A DNA stretch of 64,000 bases from Erwinia persicina NBRC 102418 (GCF_001571305.1 NZ_BCTN01000018.1:48590-112589), one strand, 5' to 3'. Counted from the first letter of the stretch, positions 1 to 9,735 are shown. Notes: generated by a model from the sequence alone, not told the origin. Numbers and translations: made by a program.

Positions 1-13
1 AGCGGCATTGACG

Positions 14-661
14 TTATAACGCCGTTTTCACTTTTGCACGCGGCCCTGGCAGAATGCTGCCGTTGCGGCCATCGGCGGTGAGCATGGTCGCTCCGGCGAT
101 GATGGCAATATCATGGCTTTTGTCAGACATGTTGCTGGACATCTGTTTCACTGCCGCGGTGATCAGCATCCCCAGCAGGCCGTTATTGCTGTTGTCCTGC
201 GCGTCAGAAGCATAGCCCTTACCGGACCAGATTTGCTTACCGCTGCGCAGATCCACCAGCCGTGCAGTGGCGCTGACCTCAGTGACACTGTCCACGACCC
301 GGTACTGGCTACCATAGCTGTCGATATCAATATACAGCGCCGCATCCGCATGGAAGATCTCATACAGTTTCGCGGTGCTGACTGCCTGAGCTTCCGCGCC
401 GCTGGTCAGCCCGTTCTGCTCAAAGGTTTTGTCGACCACGGCGACCGGGAAGACATAGTAACCGGACTCGGCCAGCGGTGCGGTGACTACGGACACCAGG
501 CTGCGGGCTGCTGTGATATCCGGGCTGCTGTTTTTTGCCGGCAGCACCACAATAGAACGTGGCTTACTGGCGCGGAACGCGCTGTAATCGTAAGGCGTTT
601 GTTTCGCACAACCGCTCAGCACCAGCGTCGCGGCTACGGCAATAAGGGTCCATAGTTTCAT
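14..661 (-). CDS. GNA1162/DUF799 family lipoprotein
   Basis: The 215-residue product opens with a lipoprotein signal ending in the lipobox LSGC (Cys18), so it is probably an outer-membrane lipoprotein. The rest matches the GNA1162 (DUF799) family: a SIVVLPAKN strand near residue 37 and a body resembling the TolB-N/CsgG-like fold. The start codon overlaps the stop of the DUF4810 gene by one base (TAATG), so translation is coupled. It is the last gene of a three-lipoprotein operon with a CsgG-family protein and a DUF4810 protein. Such trios recur in Gram-negative bacteria and are thought to form an envelope transport or assembly complex; the substrate is unknown. Confidence 0.85.
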   Translation of the reverse strand: MKLWTLIAVAATLVLSGCAKQTPYDYSAFRASKPRSIVVLPAKNSSPDITAARSLVSVVTAPLAESGYYVFPVAVVDKTFEQNGLTSGAEAQAVSTAKLYEIFHADAALYIDIDSYGSQYRVVDSVTEVSATARLVDLRSGKQIWSGKGYASDAQDNSNNGLLGMLITAAVKQMSSNMSDKSHDIAIIAGATMLTADGRNGSILPGPRAKVKTAL

Positions 662-1011
662 TATTTTTTCACCTTATTGCGCATCAGGAAATCCATATAG
701 GCCGCTGACTCAGGGAACAGGGTCTTTTCCATATTAAATTGCTGGAAGGCCTGGTCCGGATGGCCGGTTTCAACATAGAGCAAACCTGTCTGGGCATGGA
801 GACCCGGCGGTACCGGTTTATTTTTCGCCTTCGCCTGCTCAACAATGGCATTCAGTGATTCAATCTGTTGTTCAGGCGATTTATCATTTTTGTAATAACT
901 GTATATCGTGGACTGATAATCACCCCAGTAATACACGGTTTCTTTTTTTTCGGCGCAGGCGACCATCAGCAGCGCGACCAGGGTCACGCTGGCCATTTTA
1001 ATCACGTTCAT
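661..1011 (-). CDS. DUF4810 domain lipoprotein
   Basis: This 116-residue lipoprotein has its lipobox at VAC (about residue 18). It carries the DUF4810 signature YYWGDYQSTIYSYYK near residues 26-40, then a helical, TPR-like C-terminal part. I chose ATG 1011, which follows AGGGATGAG, over the longer reading frame that would run into the upstream CsgG-family gene. It is the middle gene of the lipoprotein operon. Conservation with CsgG-like and GNA1162 partners suggests one complex; the exact role is unknown. Confidence 0.83.
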   Translation of the reverse strand: MNVIKMASVTLVALLMVACAEKKETVYYWGDYQSTIYSYYKNDKSPEQQIESLNAIVEQAKAKNKPVPPGLHAQTGLLYVETGHPDQAFQQFNMEKTLFPESAAYMDFLMRNKVKK

Positions 1012-1028
1012 TATCTCATCCCTGTCGA

Positions 1029-1703
1029 TTATTTTACCGGACGCCACGCGCCTGATTCGATTCCCTGCACCAGATGATTCACGGCTTCACGTACCGCTAA
1101 ATCCATCACCTTACCATTCAGCGTGGAGTCATAGCTGGCCGTACCGCCGAAGCCAATCACTTCGCGGTTTGACAGGCTGTATTCACCCGCACCCTGCACG
1201 GAATAAACCACTTCAGAAGTGGCGACATCTACCACATTCAGATTCACCTTGGCATAGGCAACCTGAGACTTGCCGCGGCCAAGAATACCCCAGAGCTGCT
1301 GGTCTCCAACTTCTTTACGACCAAACTCGGTAATATCACCGGTGATCACATAGTTGGCCCCTTTGATGGTCTGCTGGCTGCCTTTGTACTGCGCTTCTGC
1401 TTTCAGCTCGTCAAGGTTGGCACGATCCAGCACGTTAAAACGGCCGGTCTGTTGCAGATGCGTAATAAGGATGGTTTTTGACTGATTGCCCAGGCGGTCA
1501 ACCCCATCAGAGAAGACACCGTTCATATAAGAAGAGCGATTATCGAACTTACCGACGGCAATCGGGCTTTTCGCTCCCTGATATTGTGGCTGAGAAGCCG
1601 CAGCGACCTGAGGTGCTTCAATGGAACGGGAAGATTCGGTGGCACAGCCGGACAGCACCGACACGCTTAATAAAGATAAAGCAACAAGGCTTGTGGATTT
1701 CAT
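1029..1703 (-). CDS. CsgG/HfaB-family lipoprotein
   Basis: The 224-residue product has a signal peptide with lipobox LSGC (Cys20) and a CsgG-like domain: IAVGKFDNRS near residue 48, GRFNVLDRANLDEL near 86 and NYVITGDITEFG near 117. CsgG proteins form outer-membrane secretion pores for curli. No csgA, csgB, csgE or csgF is nearby, and the partners are DUF4810 and GNA1162 lipoproteins, so this belongs to the related non-curli trio rather than to a curli operon. It is the first gene of its operon; about 260 bp upstream hold no other gene and probably the promoter. Confidence 0.85.
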   Translation of the reverse strand: MKSTSLVALSLLSVSVLSGCATESSRSIEAPQVAAASQPQYQGAKSPIAVGKFDNRSSYMNGVFSDGVDRLGNQSKTILITHLQQTGRFNVLDRANLDELKAEAQYKGSQQTIKGANYVITGDITEFGRKEVGDQQLWGILGRGKSQVAYAKVNLNVVDVATSEVVYSVQGAGEYSLSNREVIGFGGTASYDSTLNGKVMDLAVREAVNHLVQGIESGAWRPVK

Positions 1704-1963
1704 TTCATTTCCCTGAAAGAATTCGTATTAAAATAATAACCCTGAACCTGATTAGCACGCAGATTATAGCCAGAATGGATTATTATAAAATAAAGGCGGG
1801 GCGCCTCTGGCACAGAAGATTACCACAAGGAAATTACAAAAATAAACGTAAACATTCAATTATTTTAATTTGTCACAGCCATAAATTATAAGAGCACTAA
1901 GCATTATCCTAACTTAATTCAAATAGGTCTTTCCCGATGCACGTAAATAACACGACTTAACCT

Positions 1964-3025
1964 TTACCCTGCCAGTTCATCCTGCCGCCACTGTCGGGGG
2001 CTGATGCCAAACCAGCGCCGGAAAGCGCGGGAGAAAGCGCTGACCTCCGAATAGCCCAGCAACAGCGCCATTTCAGAAATCGGCAGTTGCCTTTGCTGCA
2101 GGTAATGTTTAGCCATCTCACAGCGTACATTGTCCACCAGCAGGGTAAAACTGATACCTTCCTCTCGCAGACGTCGCTGCAGTGTCCAGCTCGACAGCCC
2201 CATTTTCTCCGCCACGTCCTCCAGTACCGGCTCCCCCTGCAGCATCGCCTGATGAACCTGCGCCCGAGTCTGGTCGACAACATTTTGCTGTGGCGACCCG
2301 TTATTCAGACGGCGTATGGCATCCTGCATAACCCCCAGTAACAGCGGGTCGCTGTCCGGCATGGCGCGCAGCAGATCGCGTTTCGGGATTAGCAAAGAGT
2401 TAAACGGCTGGTCAAAATAGACCGGGGCGTCGAAGACTTTGCAGTGCTCGTGCCACTCGGAGGGGCGCGGATGTTCGAAATGGACTTCACGCGGTGCCCA
2501 GTTTTTTCCCGCAACGTGGCGAACCAGATTGAGGAACATCCCCAGCGTCAGCTCCGCGTCCTGACGGCGGCAGAGGATAGCGCCGTGTCTTACCTGATAA
2601 TCCATACGCCAGCAGTCGCCCTTATCGACCAGTCGCGTGAGCGTATCGTGCTGATGCCACGGAAACGCAGTGGCGACGTTGTGCAGGGCCTGCTCCAGCG
2701 TGGCACTGCACAGACCGATATAACCAATCAGGCCTAATGACTGCGGTTTGAACTGCCGGCCATAATGCAAACCGAAGTTATCGCAACCGGAATAGCGTGC
2801 CGCCTCCTCCATGACACGGCAGTAGTTAATTAATCCGAGGCTGAGGGTCGGCTGCGCCAGCAGCTCCGGGTTGATACCGCTAACGCCAAAAATCTGATCA
2901 ACATCCCCGCCGCTGTGGCTGATAAATTCGCTCAGTCCGCTGGCAGCCGCGGCCAGTACGCCGCGATTGCTGACGTTGCCGAGAGCATGGCTCATTTCTG
3001 GCCGGATCAGGTGATTTTGCATCAT
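1964..3025 (-). CDS. AraC-family transcriptional regulator
   Basis: The 353-residue protein has an N-terminal arabinose-binding-like effector domain of the OruR/ArgR/QhpR type (about residues 30-215) and a C-terminal AraC helix-turn-helix pair (about 250-348; key stretch ISEMALLLGYSEVSAFSRAF, then RRWFGISPRQWR). Two adjacent ATG codons (3025 and 3022) could start it. It lies beside an APH-family kinase and an ethanolamine-type permease on the far side, so it probably controls uptake and phosphorylation of a small amine or amino acid. The ligand cannot be read from sequence. Confidence 0.85.
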   Translation of the reverse strand: MMQNHLIRPEMSHALGNVSNRGVLAAAASGLSEFISHSGGDVDQIFGVSGINPELLAQPTLSLGLINYCRVMEEAARYSGCDNFGLHYGRQFKPQSLGLIGYIGLCSATLEQALHNVATAFPWHQHDTLTRLVDKGDCWRMDYQVRHGAILCRRQDAELTLGMFLNLVRHVAGKNWAPREVHFEHPRPSEWHEHCKVFDAPVYFDQPFNSLLIPKRDLLRAMPDSDPLLLGVMQDAIRRLNNGSPQQNVVDQTRAQVHQAMLQGEPVLEDVAEKMGLSSWTLQRRLREEGISFTLLVDNVRCEMAKHYLQQRQLPISEMALLLGYSEVSAFSRAFRRWFGISPRQWRQDELAG

Positions 3026-3173
3026 GGTGATTGCCTGTATGCTGCGATGAATATCCTGAATACAGCAAGTTTCATACCAGGCGGTAGAGTCAGCAAAATC
3101 ATCTGCTTATTCTGTCAGTCGGGACCGTTAAGCACCGCCGGAGCGCAGGCTGCCCGCCAACGGTGCAAACCGA

Positions 3174-4178
3174 TCACACCCCGACCGGCAGCTCGCGCCT
3201 TTCCAGATAGCGGCGGCACAGGCGCACGGAGTGATCGGCCCATTGCGATCCCAGACTCTGTGCCATCCCGGTTTCCGCATGCGATCCCACCCAGGCCAGC
3301 AGCTGAATGCGACGCTGGATCAGCAGCGTGGGCACCATCGCCATTTCAACATCGGTAATATGGTCGACCTGCTCGTAGCCCTGGATCCAGTGATCTATCC
3401 ACTCCGCCGCACGCGGATGATGTTCGACAAAACTGATCGCTGCCGCCAGATCATGCAGATACCAGCCGAAACCGCAGTCATCAAAGTCAATCACCCGGGT
3501 TTCCCCGTTGTGCAGCAGCAAATTCGTCAGACGCAGATCGGCGTGGATCAGACCATAATACTGAGGATCCTGACCAAATCCGGCCAGGGCCGCCCCCACC
3601 CGGGCGACGGTTTCCTCAACAATGACGCCATCCTCCGCGCGTAAATTCGGTGCATCACGCCAGTCTCCCCAGTGGCTCTGCGGGCTGACCATCGTGTGAT
3701 GATCCCAGATGATGCGCTGGAATCCCGCGGGACGCTGCCAGTTCCTGCTGTGCTGATGCAGGCGGGCGGTAATATTGCCCAACTGGCGAAAGGCCCGGGG
3801 ATCAACGTCGGTGCCTGGCATCTCTCCGTCTATCCAGTGGAACAATACGGCATGACGAACGGAACCCGCATTCAGCGTCAGCGTTTGCACCGTCTGCCCT
3901 TCGCGATCGGCCACCGCCTGCGGTACCTCAATACCGGTTTCACGCAGCGCATCCAGCCACTGCAGCTCACTTTCAATATCGGCACGCTGATGATAGTCCT
4001 CACGGTGCAGCCTCAGCGCATAACGCCTGCCCCCCGCCTCCAGTAAAAACGTGGCGTTTTCAGAACGACACAGCAGGCTGAGTTTGCCCTGCAACGCCAC
4101 CGGATAGCGTAACAGTGTCATCTCAGCAAGGTGTTGCAGCTCGGCGTTGTTCAGCGTGTCATATTGTCTGGCAGTCAT
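3174..4178 (-). CDS. APH-family small-molecule kinase
   Basis: This 334-residue protein has the protein-kinase-like fold of aminoglycoside phosphotransferase/choline kinase relatives. The catalytic loop is HADLRLTNLL (about residue 213) and the magnesium-binding motif is DFDDCGFGW (about 232). Relatives include SrkA, hydroxylysine kinase and choline/ethanolamine kinases. It sits between an AraC regulator in the same orientation and a divergent ethanolamine-type permease, so phosphorylation of an imported amine is the best guess. A resistance role is less likely because the context is catabolic. The substrate is unproven. Confidence 0.8.
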   Translation of the reverse strand: MTARQYDTLNNAELQHLAEMTLLRYPVALQGKLSLLCRSENATFLLEAGGRRYALRLHREDYHQRADIESELQWLDALRETGIEVPQAVADREGQTVQTLTLNAGSVRHAVLFHWIDGEMPGTDVDPRAFRQLGNITARLHQHSRNWQRPAGFQRIIWDHHTMVSPQSHWGDWRDAPNLRAEDGVIVEETVARVGAALAGFGQDPQYYGLIHADLRLTNLLLHNGETRVIDFDDCGFGWYLHDLAAAISFVEHHPRAAEWIDHWIQGYEQVDHITDVEMAMVPTLLIQRRIQLLAWVGSHAETGMAQSLGSQWADHSVRLCRRYLERRELPVGV

Positions 4179-4457
4179 AGTCTGGCTCCGGGTCAGTTTC
4201 AGTCAGTACGTCCTGGCTGACAGCATCCGATCGCTTGCCCTTCTCCGGCTTGACCGCAGACTATCCTGTTTTGACCACAGCGTACCCCTGGCACTTTTTT
4301 GGCCTGCCAGTTGACTACAGAGCACAAAAATCCTCATGCCGGTGTCAAGTTTCACCCACCGGGCAGCGTCATTATCAGACCACACCTCTGCAAAGGTTCA
4401 CGCGACCGTAAGCGACGACGTGTCCGATGGGGAAAACACACTGACGGGGATAACAGC

Positions 4458-5822
4458 ATGACAATGAAATTAAAGCCCACGCTGGGCACCATACACCTCT
4501 GGGGCATCGCAGTCGGTCTGGTCATTTCCGGGGAGTATTTTGGCTGGAGCTATGGCTGGGGCGTGGCGGGTACGCTCGGTTTTTTGCTTACCACGCTGAT
4601 GATTGCCACCATGTACACCTGCTTTATCTTCAGCTTTACCGAACTGACCACCGCCATTCCGCACGCGGGTGGCCCGTTTGCCTATAGCCGTCGCGCCTTT
4701 GGCGAAACCGGCGGTCTGATTGCCGGTATGGCCACCCTGATAGAGTTCGTTTTTGCGCCGCCGGCTATTGCGATGGCTATCGGGGCCTATCTCAACGTGC
4801 AGTACCCAACCCTGAATCCGAAGTATGCGGCCGTGGGGGCGTATATTGTCTTTATGACGCTGAATATTCTCGGCGTTAAGCTGGCGGCAATGTTTGAACT
4901 GGTGGTGACTGTACTGGCGGTGCTTGAGCTACTGGTGTTTATGGGCGTTGTCGCTCCCGGCTTCAGTATGGCGAATTTTGCCGCAAACGGCTGGGCAGGC
5001 GGTGAGCACTTCGGAATGCCTGCGCTTTCCGGTATTTTTGCGGCCATTCCTTTTGCCATCTGGTTTTTCCTGGCGATCGAGGGGGCGGCGATGGCCGCCG
5101 AAGAGGCTAAAGACCCGAAACGGACCATCCCCCGCGCCTATATCGCCGGGATCATCACGCTGGTGGTGCTGGCCATTGGCGTGATGCTGATGGCGGGTGG
5201 CGCCGGGGACTGGCGCGCATTATCCAATATCAACGACCCCCTGCCGCAGGCGATGAAAATGATCGTCGGTGAACACTCTAACTGGATGCATATGCTGGTG
5301 TGGATTGGCCTGTTTGGCCTGATTGCCAGCTTCCACGGCATAATACTTGGCTATTCACGCCAGTTCTTTGCCCTGTCGCGCGCCGGCTATTTGCCGGCGG
5401 GCCTGGCAAAGCTGTCACGCTTCCAGACGCCCCACCGCGCCATTATTGCGGGCGGCATTATCGGTATTGCCGCCATCTTCAGCGACAGCTGGATTAACCT
5501 GCAGGGTATGACACTGACGGCGGCCATGATTACCATGGCGGTGTTTGGTGCCATTGTGATGTACATCATGAGTATGTTGAGCCTGTTTCGCCTGCGTCGC
5601 ACTGCGCCCGGACTGGATCGCAGTTTCCACGCGCCGGGCTACCCCATTGTCCCCGGCATTGCCCTGGTACTGGCCGTGGTGTGCCTGGTGGCCATGATAT
5701 GGTTTAACGCTCTGATTTTTTCGGTTTTTTCTGCACTGATGCTGATGGGCTATCTGTGGTTCCTGATGACCAGGAACCAGCGTGAAAATGCGCCGCATGA
5801 TGCGATGTTACAGGGCGAATAA
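4458..5822 (+). CDS. APC-family permease, ethanolamine permease type
   Basis: This 454-residue inner-membrane protein has about 12 hydrophobic segments. The N-terminal stretch LWGIAVGLVISGEYFGWSYG and the segment around FFLAIEGAAMAAEEAKDPKR match the ethanolamine permease branch of the amino acid/polyamine/organocation superfamily. I chose ATG 4458, preceded by GGGGA; the frame stays open upstream but those residues are not permease-like. It is divergent from the APH-family kinase and AraC regulator. No eutBC genes are in the window, so ethanolamine is the family-based guess and another amine is possible. Confidence 0.82.
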   Translation: MTMKLKPTLGTIHLWGIAVGLVISGEYFGWSYGWGVAGTLGFLLTTLMIATMYTCFIFSFTELTTAIPHAGGPFAYSRRAFGETGGLIAGMATLIEFVFAPPAIAMAIGAYLNVQYPTLNPKYAAVGAYIVFMTLNILGVKLAAMFELVVTVLAVLELLVFMGVVAPGFSMANFAANGWAGGEHFGMPALSGIFAAIPFAIWFFLAIEGAAMAAEEAKDPKRTIPRAYIAGIITLVVLAIGVMLMAGGAGDWRALSNINDPLPQAMKMIVGEHSNWMHMLVWIGLFGLIASFHGIILGYSRQFFALSRAGYLPAGLAKLSRFQTPHRAIIAGGIIGIAAIFSDSWINLQGMTLTAAMITMAVFGAIVMYIMSMLSLFRLRRTAPGLDRSFHAPGYPIVPGIALVLAVVCLVAMIWFNALIFSVFSALMLMGYLWFLMTRNQRENAPHDAMLQGE

Positions 5823-5842
5823 CGCCCACTTATCTGCGCATT

Positions 5843-5876
5843 ACAGGGGCCGATCGACATCACGACCGGCCCCTGT
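5843..5876. terminator. Bidirectional hairpin between permease gene and mak
   Basis: The arms ACAGGGGCCG (5843-5852) and CGGCCCCTGT (5867-5876) form a perfect 10-bp stem with a 14-nt loop. It lies between two convergent genes, as expected of a shared terminator, though no long T tract follows on either strand. Confidence 0.6.
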
Positions 5877-5881
5877 TCAGA

Positions 5882-6787
5882 TCATAACGGCCACAGCCAG
5901 GCCGCGCCGCGTACCCCGCTGGAATCTCCGTGAACCGCCTTGCGGACAGGCGTTTCACACTCTCCGCCAAATACCCATTTTTTGATCAGTAGCGGCAGCG
6001 TCTGATACAACCGATCGACGTTGCTCATCCCCCCACCCAGCACAATCATATCCGGGTCAAGAATGTTCACCACGTTAGCCAGCGACTTGGCCAGGCGAAG
6101 CTCATAGCGACTCATCGCCAGCTCTGCCACCGGATCCTGCTGTGCGACCCGCTGCATAATCTCCGCGCCCTTCAGATCGATGCCACTTAAGCGATGATAG
6201 TCGGTGGCAAAGCCGGTACCAGAGATAAAGGTTTCAATACAGCCCTGCTTACCGCAGTAGCAGGGAACTTCAGCGCGGTAACGCAGCTCATCTTCATCCA
6301 TCCATGGTAAGGGGTTATGCCCCCACTCTCCGGCATTACCATTGCCGCCGCTGTGTGCCTGACCGTTAAGCGCCACGCCTGCACCACAGCCGGTACCAAT
6401 AATCACCGCAAACACCGTCTGCCGTCCCGCCGCAGCACCGTCAACCGCTTCCGATACCGCCAGGCAGTTAGCATCATTGGCGATACGTACTTCCCGGCCC
6501 AGCCGCTGCTGTAAGTCTTTATCCAACGGCTGGCCGTTGAGCCAGGTGGAATTGGCGTTTTTTACGCGCCGGGTAAAGGGCGACAGCGTGCCGGGGATCC
6601 CTATTCCGACGCTGCCCTGCTGACCGGTCTCCTGCTCTGCGCGCTGTACCAGCCCGATGATATTTTCCAGGGTTTTCGCGTAGTCGTCACGCGGCGTGGG
6701 CACGCGATAGCGGAACAGCTCCTCCCCCTGGTCAGATAAGGCAATCACTTCTGTTTTCGTGCCACCTAAATCGATACCGATACGCAC
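5882..6787 (-). CDS. mak: Fructokinase (ROK family)
   Basis: The 301-residue sugar kinase phosphorylates fructose with ATP. It opens with the ROK ATP-binding motif [14 protein letters not shown] and carries the zinc-binding ROK signature around [15 protein letters not shown] (about residue 170). The catalytic-base region is [13 protein letters not shown] (about 100). Length and position beside rdgC match E. coli mak (yajF). It is divergent from rdgC with a promoter region of about 145 bp. Confidence 0.93.
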   Translation of the reverse strand: MRIGIDLGGTKTEVIALSDQGEELFRYRVPTPRDDYAKTLENIIGLVQRAEQETGQQGSVGIGIPGTLSPFTRRVKNANSTWLNGQPLDKDLQQRLGREVRIANDANCLAVSEAVDGAAAGRQTVFAVIIGTGCGAGVALNGQAHSGGNGNAGEWGHNPLPWMDEDELRYRAEVPCYCGKQGCIETFISGTGFATDYHRLSGIDLKGAEIMQRVAQQDPVAELAMSRYELRLAKSLANVVNILDPDMIVLGGGMSNVDRLYQTLPLLIKKWVFGGECETPVRKAVHGDSSGVRGAAWLWPL

Positions 6788-6933
6788 TTGTTATTCCTCA
6801 TTATTTAACGTGGAGATCATTACCTTAGAAGGTGCGGTGCGGAAAGGCAATGAAACGCCGTCGCCGATTCGCTATCATGCGCGCTGACTTTGAACTCGCG
6901 CGCCTTATTGCGCGCCCTGAGAGGGAATGCAGC

Positions 6934-7845
6934 ATGCTGTGGTTTAAAAATTTGATGGTTTATCGTCTCAATCGCGACATTCCGCTGGTGGCAGACGAGA
7001 TGGAAAAACAGCTCGATGCCTTCTCTTTCAGCCCCTGCGGTAGCCAGGATATGTCTAAAACCGGCTGGGTTTCACCGATTGGTCCGCGCAGCGAAGACCT
7101 GACTCACGTCACTAACGGTCAGATCCTGATTTGTGCGCGTAAAGAAGAGAAAATGCTGCCATCACCGGTGATTAAGCAGGCGCTGGATGCGAAAATCAGC
7201 AAGCTGGAAGCCGAACAGTCTCGCAAGCTGAAGAAGACTGAAAAAGACTCTCTGAAAGAGGAAGTGCTGCACAGCCTGCTGCCGCGCGCCTTCAGCCGTT
7301 TCAGCCAGACCTATGTGTGGATCGACACCGTCAACAACCTGATTATGGTCGACTGTGCCAGTGCAAAAAAAGCAGAAGATACGCTGGCCCTGCTGCGTAA
7401 AAGCCTCGGTTCGCTGCCTGTGGTTCCTCTGACGCTGGAAAGCCCGATTGAGCTGACCATGACCGAATGGGTGCGCTCTGGTGAGCTGCCTGCCGGATTT
7501 GCCCTGATGGACGAAGCCGAACTCAAAGCGATTCTGGAAGATGGCGGCGTGATCCGCTGTAAGAAACAGGATCTGGTGTGCGATGAGATCGCTAATCATA
7601 TTGAAGCAGGGAAGCTGGTGACGAAACTGGCCCTCGACTGGCAGGAACGTATCCAGATGATCCTGTCGGATGATGGCTCGATCAAGCGGCTGAAGTTCTC
7701 TGATATTTTACGCGAACAGAATGATGATATCGATCGTGAGGATGTCACCGGACGTTTTGATGCAGATTTTGTGCTGATGACGGGCGAGCTGGCGGCCCTG
7801 ATCAGTAATACGGTCGAAGCGCTGGGCGGTGAAGCACAGCGTTAA
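6934..7845 (+). CDS. rdgC: Recombination-associated protein RdgC
   Basis: The 303-residue product opens [18 protein letters not shown], the typical RdgC N-terminus. RdgC forms a DNA-encircling ring dimer that binds double-stranded DNA without sequence preference and modulates RecA. ATG 6934 follows GAGAGGGAATGCAGC and gives the usual family length; the longer frame back to 6832 is not conserved in type. Its neighbours mak and ppnP are the same as in E. coli. Confidence 0.95.
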   Translation: MLWFKNLMVYRLNRDIPLVADEMEKQLDAFSFSPCGSQDMSKTGWVSPIGPRSEDLTHVTNGQILICARKEEKMLPSPVIKQALDAKISKLEAEQSRKLKKTEKDSLKEEVLHSLLPRAFSRFSQTYVWIDTVNNLIMVDCASAKKAEDTLALLRKSLGSLPVVPLTLESPIELTMTEWVRSGELPAGFALMDEAELKAILEDGGVIRCKKQDLVCDEIANHIEAGKLVTKLALDWQERIQMILSDDGSIKRLKFSDILREQNDDIDREDVTGRFDADFVLMTGELAALISNTVEALGGEAQR

Positions 7846-7883
7846 TGTGCGGGTTGCCTTGTTACACTTAACGGGCGATACAG

Positions 7884-7908
7884 GGGCTGACCTTATTCCG
7901 GTCAGCCC
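7884..7908. terminator. Hairpin between rdgC and ppnP
   Basis: GGGCTGACC (7884-7892) pairs with GGTCAGCCC (7900-7908) in a perfect 9-bp stem with a 7-nt loop. It lies between the convergent rdgC and ppnP stops and probably terminates both. Confidence 0.6.
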
Positions 7909-7916
7909 TGACAATA

Positions 7917-8207
7917 TCAGTCTTTCAGATACCGGCACAGATAGGCAGATGACTCCGCTACCTGTAAATGGAATTCACTGTGGCCGGGCACATTAAACAC
8001 CTGGCCTGGCTGGTAATGTTTCCACTCCACCTCGCCCGGCAGTAATACCTTCATCGAACCACTGACCACGGTCATCTCTTCTGCCTGACCGGTACCAAAG
8101 GTGTACTCACCTTCTGCCATCACGCCTACACTGGCGCGGCCGGTACTGGCGCTCTCATAACCAATCGACTTCACTTTACCGTCGAAATACTCACTAACGT
8201 TGAGCAT
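7917..8207 (-). CDS. ppnP: Pyrimidine/purine nucleoside phosphorylase
   Basis: This 96-residue single-domain cupin matches PpnP (YaiE), which phosphorolyses several nucleosides to free bases and ribose-1-phosphate. Visible cupin features are [16 protein letters not shown] (about residue 42) and the C-terminal strand SSAYLCRYL. It is convergent with rdgC, as in E. coli, where aroM and yaiA lie next to it. It is read as a single gene with its own promoter. Confidence 0.93.
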   Translation of the reverse strand: MLNVSEYFDGKVKSIGYESASTGRASVGVMAEGEYTFGTGQAEEMTVVSGSMKVLLPGEVEWKHYQPGQVFNVPGHSEFHLQVAESSAYLCRYLKD

Positions 8208-8312
8208 ATAAATTCCTTAAAATCAGAGACAAAGGTAAGTTTGCAGTGTAGAACCATAATTAACGGGCTGTCACGCACTATTGCGCGCCACGCGCAGCAA
8301 TCGTGATTCAGG

Positions 8313-8708
8313 TCAGCAGTTCTGCCGCCCGTTGCCCCCACCATCCCCGAACGTATCCTGCTTTTTTCCAGGGATAAGAGTGTGATCCCCTGACAGACTC
8401 AACGATCTTTCTGAGATGATGTTGCTGCCTCTGAGCGGGCGTTTAAGATAATCATCCTGTAACGCATTGAGTACCGTGGCCTTATACGGTGAGCCTGATG
8501 GTGCGAGGGGCATGAGAGGAAAAGCGCAATAGTTTCCCCCGGGGTATATTACCGATAGCCGTGGGGAAGATACTGATGCCCTGAAGCGTTTCCTCACGCG
8601 CCAGGGCTCATCCCTGCTGGCGGCTGCAAGCCGGTTCAGCCAGTAGGTGATCAACAGACTGTGGTGAGTGGGGTGAGCGGGACCGTCGGCATCCTTGCCC
8701 GTGGACAT
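8313..8708 (-). other. Doubtful ORF at the position of aroM
   Basis: A 131-codon frame starts by TAATG overlap with the yaiA stop, where E. coli has aroM. The translation has no AroM-like body and an odd composition with many Ser, Arg and Pro. A short stretch (THHSLL) recalls the HHSLL of AroM, but this is too weak to call. It is either decayed DNA left after loss of aroM or a non-coding frame. I treat it as probably not a functional gene. Confidence 0.25.
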
Positions 8709-8899
8709 TACTCTTTAGACTGATCTTCGTAGCGTTTTTTAGCATCCAGCGCTTCCTGCTCTGTTTCATGCTCGCTGATCAAGGTGTCAGGTTTCGGATG
8801 ATCGGCACGCAGCTCGAACCAGATAACTGACTTGCCGGGTGCGCCTTTCTCTACCGGTACGATATTCGCTTCTCGTGGATATGGCGGTCTGCCTGGCAT
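8708..8899 (-). CDS. yaiA: YaiA family small protein
   Basis: The 63-residue protein begins [19 protein letters not shown] and matches E. coli YaiA in length and sequence. The C-terminal part ([20 protein letters not shown], then [13 protein letters not shown]) resembles a small alpha/beta fold. In E. coli it is cotranscribed with aroL under TyrR; here it also lies downstream of aroL in the same orientation, 133 bp away. Its function is unknown. Confidence 0.9.
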   Translation of the reverse strand: MPGRPPYPREANIVPVEKGAPGKSVIWFELRADHPKPDTLISEHETEQEALDAKKRYEDQSKE

Positions 8900-9032
8900 A
8901 ATGCTCCCCTCTTTGATGTCAGTAAATTGCGTGGTCAGAATGATGACTCACAACACAGTATAGACAACCGTAACGGTTTAACCGCCAGGACAAGAGAAAA
9001 GGGGTCAGCATGATGCAAGTGTTAAAAACCGT

Positions 9033-9557
9033 TTAGCTGGCGCGGGCAAGGGAAAGCACGGTGAGGATCTGGCTGACAACGTCATCCGGGCACTGCATGG
9101 CATCAATGATATGGTGCGCAGACTGACGATATAACGCATCACGCACCGCCAGCACGTCGACCATCTCTTGCGCAATGGGGCGACCGGTAAGCGTCGGGCG
9201 CTGTTCCGCCTGTGGATAGGCTTCCAGGCGGTCAGCCAGTACAGCGGCATCGGCATGCAGATAGATGACCTGCCCCTGTTCACGCATAAACTGACGGTTT
9301 TCTTCCGACAGTACCATGCCTCCGCCGGTGGCGATCACCGTCGCTGCTGCGCTGACAGTTTTGAGCGCGGCGGTTTCACGCAGGCGAAAGCCAGGCCAGC
9401 CTTCACGGGTAACAATCTCCGCGACCGTCTGACCGCTGCTATTCTGAAGTGCGTGGTCGGTGTCACAGAAGCGATACCCCAGCGCCAGCGCAAGAGCGTG
9501 GCCAACGGTCGTTTTGCCGCAGCCGCGTGCACCGACCAGATAAATGGGTAATGACAT
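9033..9557 (-). CDS. aroL: Shikimate kinase II
   Basis: The 174-residue enzyme phosphorylates shikimate with ATP in the aromatic amino acid pathway. It shows the Walker A motif GARGCGKTT (residues 9-17), the DTDH shikimate site near residue 32 and the [12 protein letters not shown] segment near 79. ATG 9557 follows AGGAAGGG and gives the length of E. coli AroL. The upstream region has two TyrR-like boxes, consistent with tyrosine-responsive repression. Confidence 0.95.
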   Translation of the reverse strand: MSLPIYLVGARGCGKTTVGHALALALGYRFCDTDHALQNSSGQTVAEIVTREGWPGFRLRETAALKTVSAAATVIATGGGMVLSEENRQFMREQGQVIYLHADAAVLADRLEAYPQAEQRPTLTGRPIAQEMVDVLAVRDALYRQSAHHIIDAMQCPDDVVSQILTVLSLARAS

Positions 9558-9665
9558 AACAGGCCCTTCCTTAAGCAAACGCCAACACCGTTAATTGCAT
9601 ACGGCTGGCCAACCAATGATTAACGTTGCAGCGCATGATACCCGACATTATGCTGGCGAGCTATA

Positions 9666-9683
9666 AGTCACGTTTTATTTACA
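9666..9683 (-). promoter_or_regulatory. Weak TyrR box upstream of aroL
   Basis: On the plus strand the site reads AGTCAC-N6-TTTACA. One half is a perfect TyrR half-site (consensus TGTAAA-N6-TTTACA) and the other matches 3 of 6. It lies about 110 bp upstream of aroL and 53 bp from a second, better box. Paired strong and weak TyrR boxes are typical of aroL. Confidence 0.45.
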
Positions 9684-9735
9684 GCCAGCCGCCACAATTA
9701 TCGATATAATGCATTGATTATATTAATATAAGCAG

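Noticed and set aside
113..655. 180-codon plus-strand ORF
   Set aside because: It lies antisense to the GNA1162 lipoprotein gene, has no ribosome-binding site and no family character.
1704..1963. Short ORF in the region upstream of the CsgG-family gene
   Set aside because: The open frame is AT-rich, spans the start of the CsgG gene in antisense and has no ribosome-binding site.
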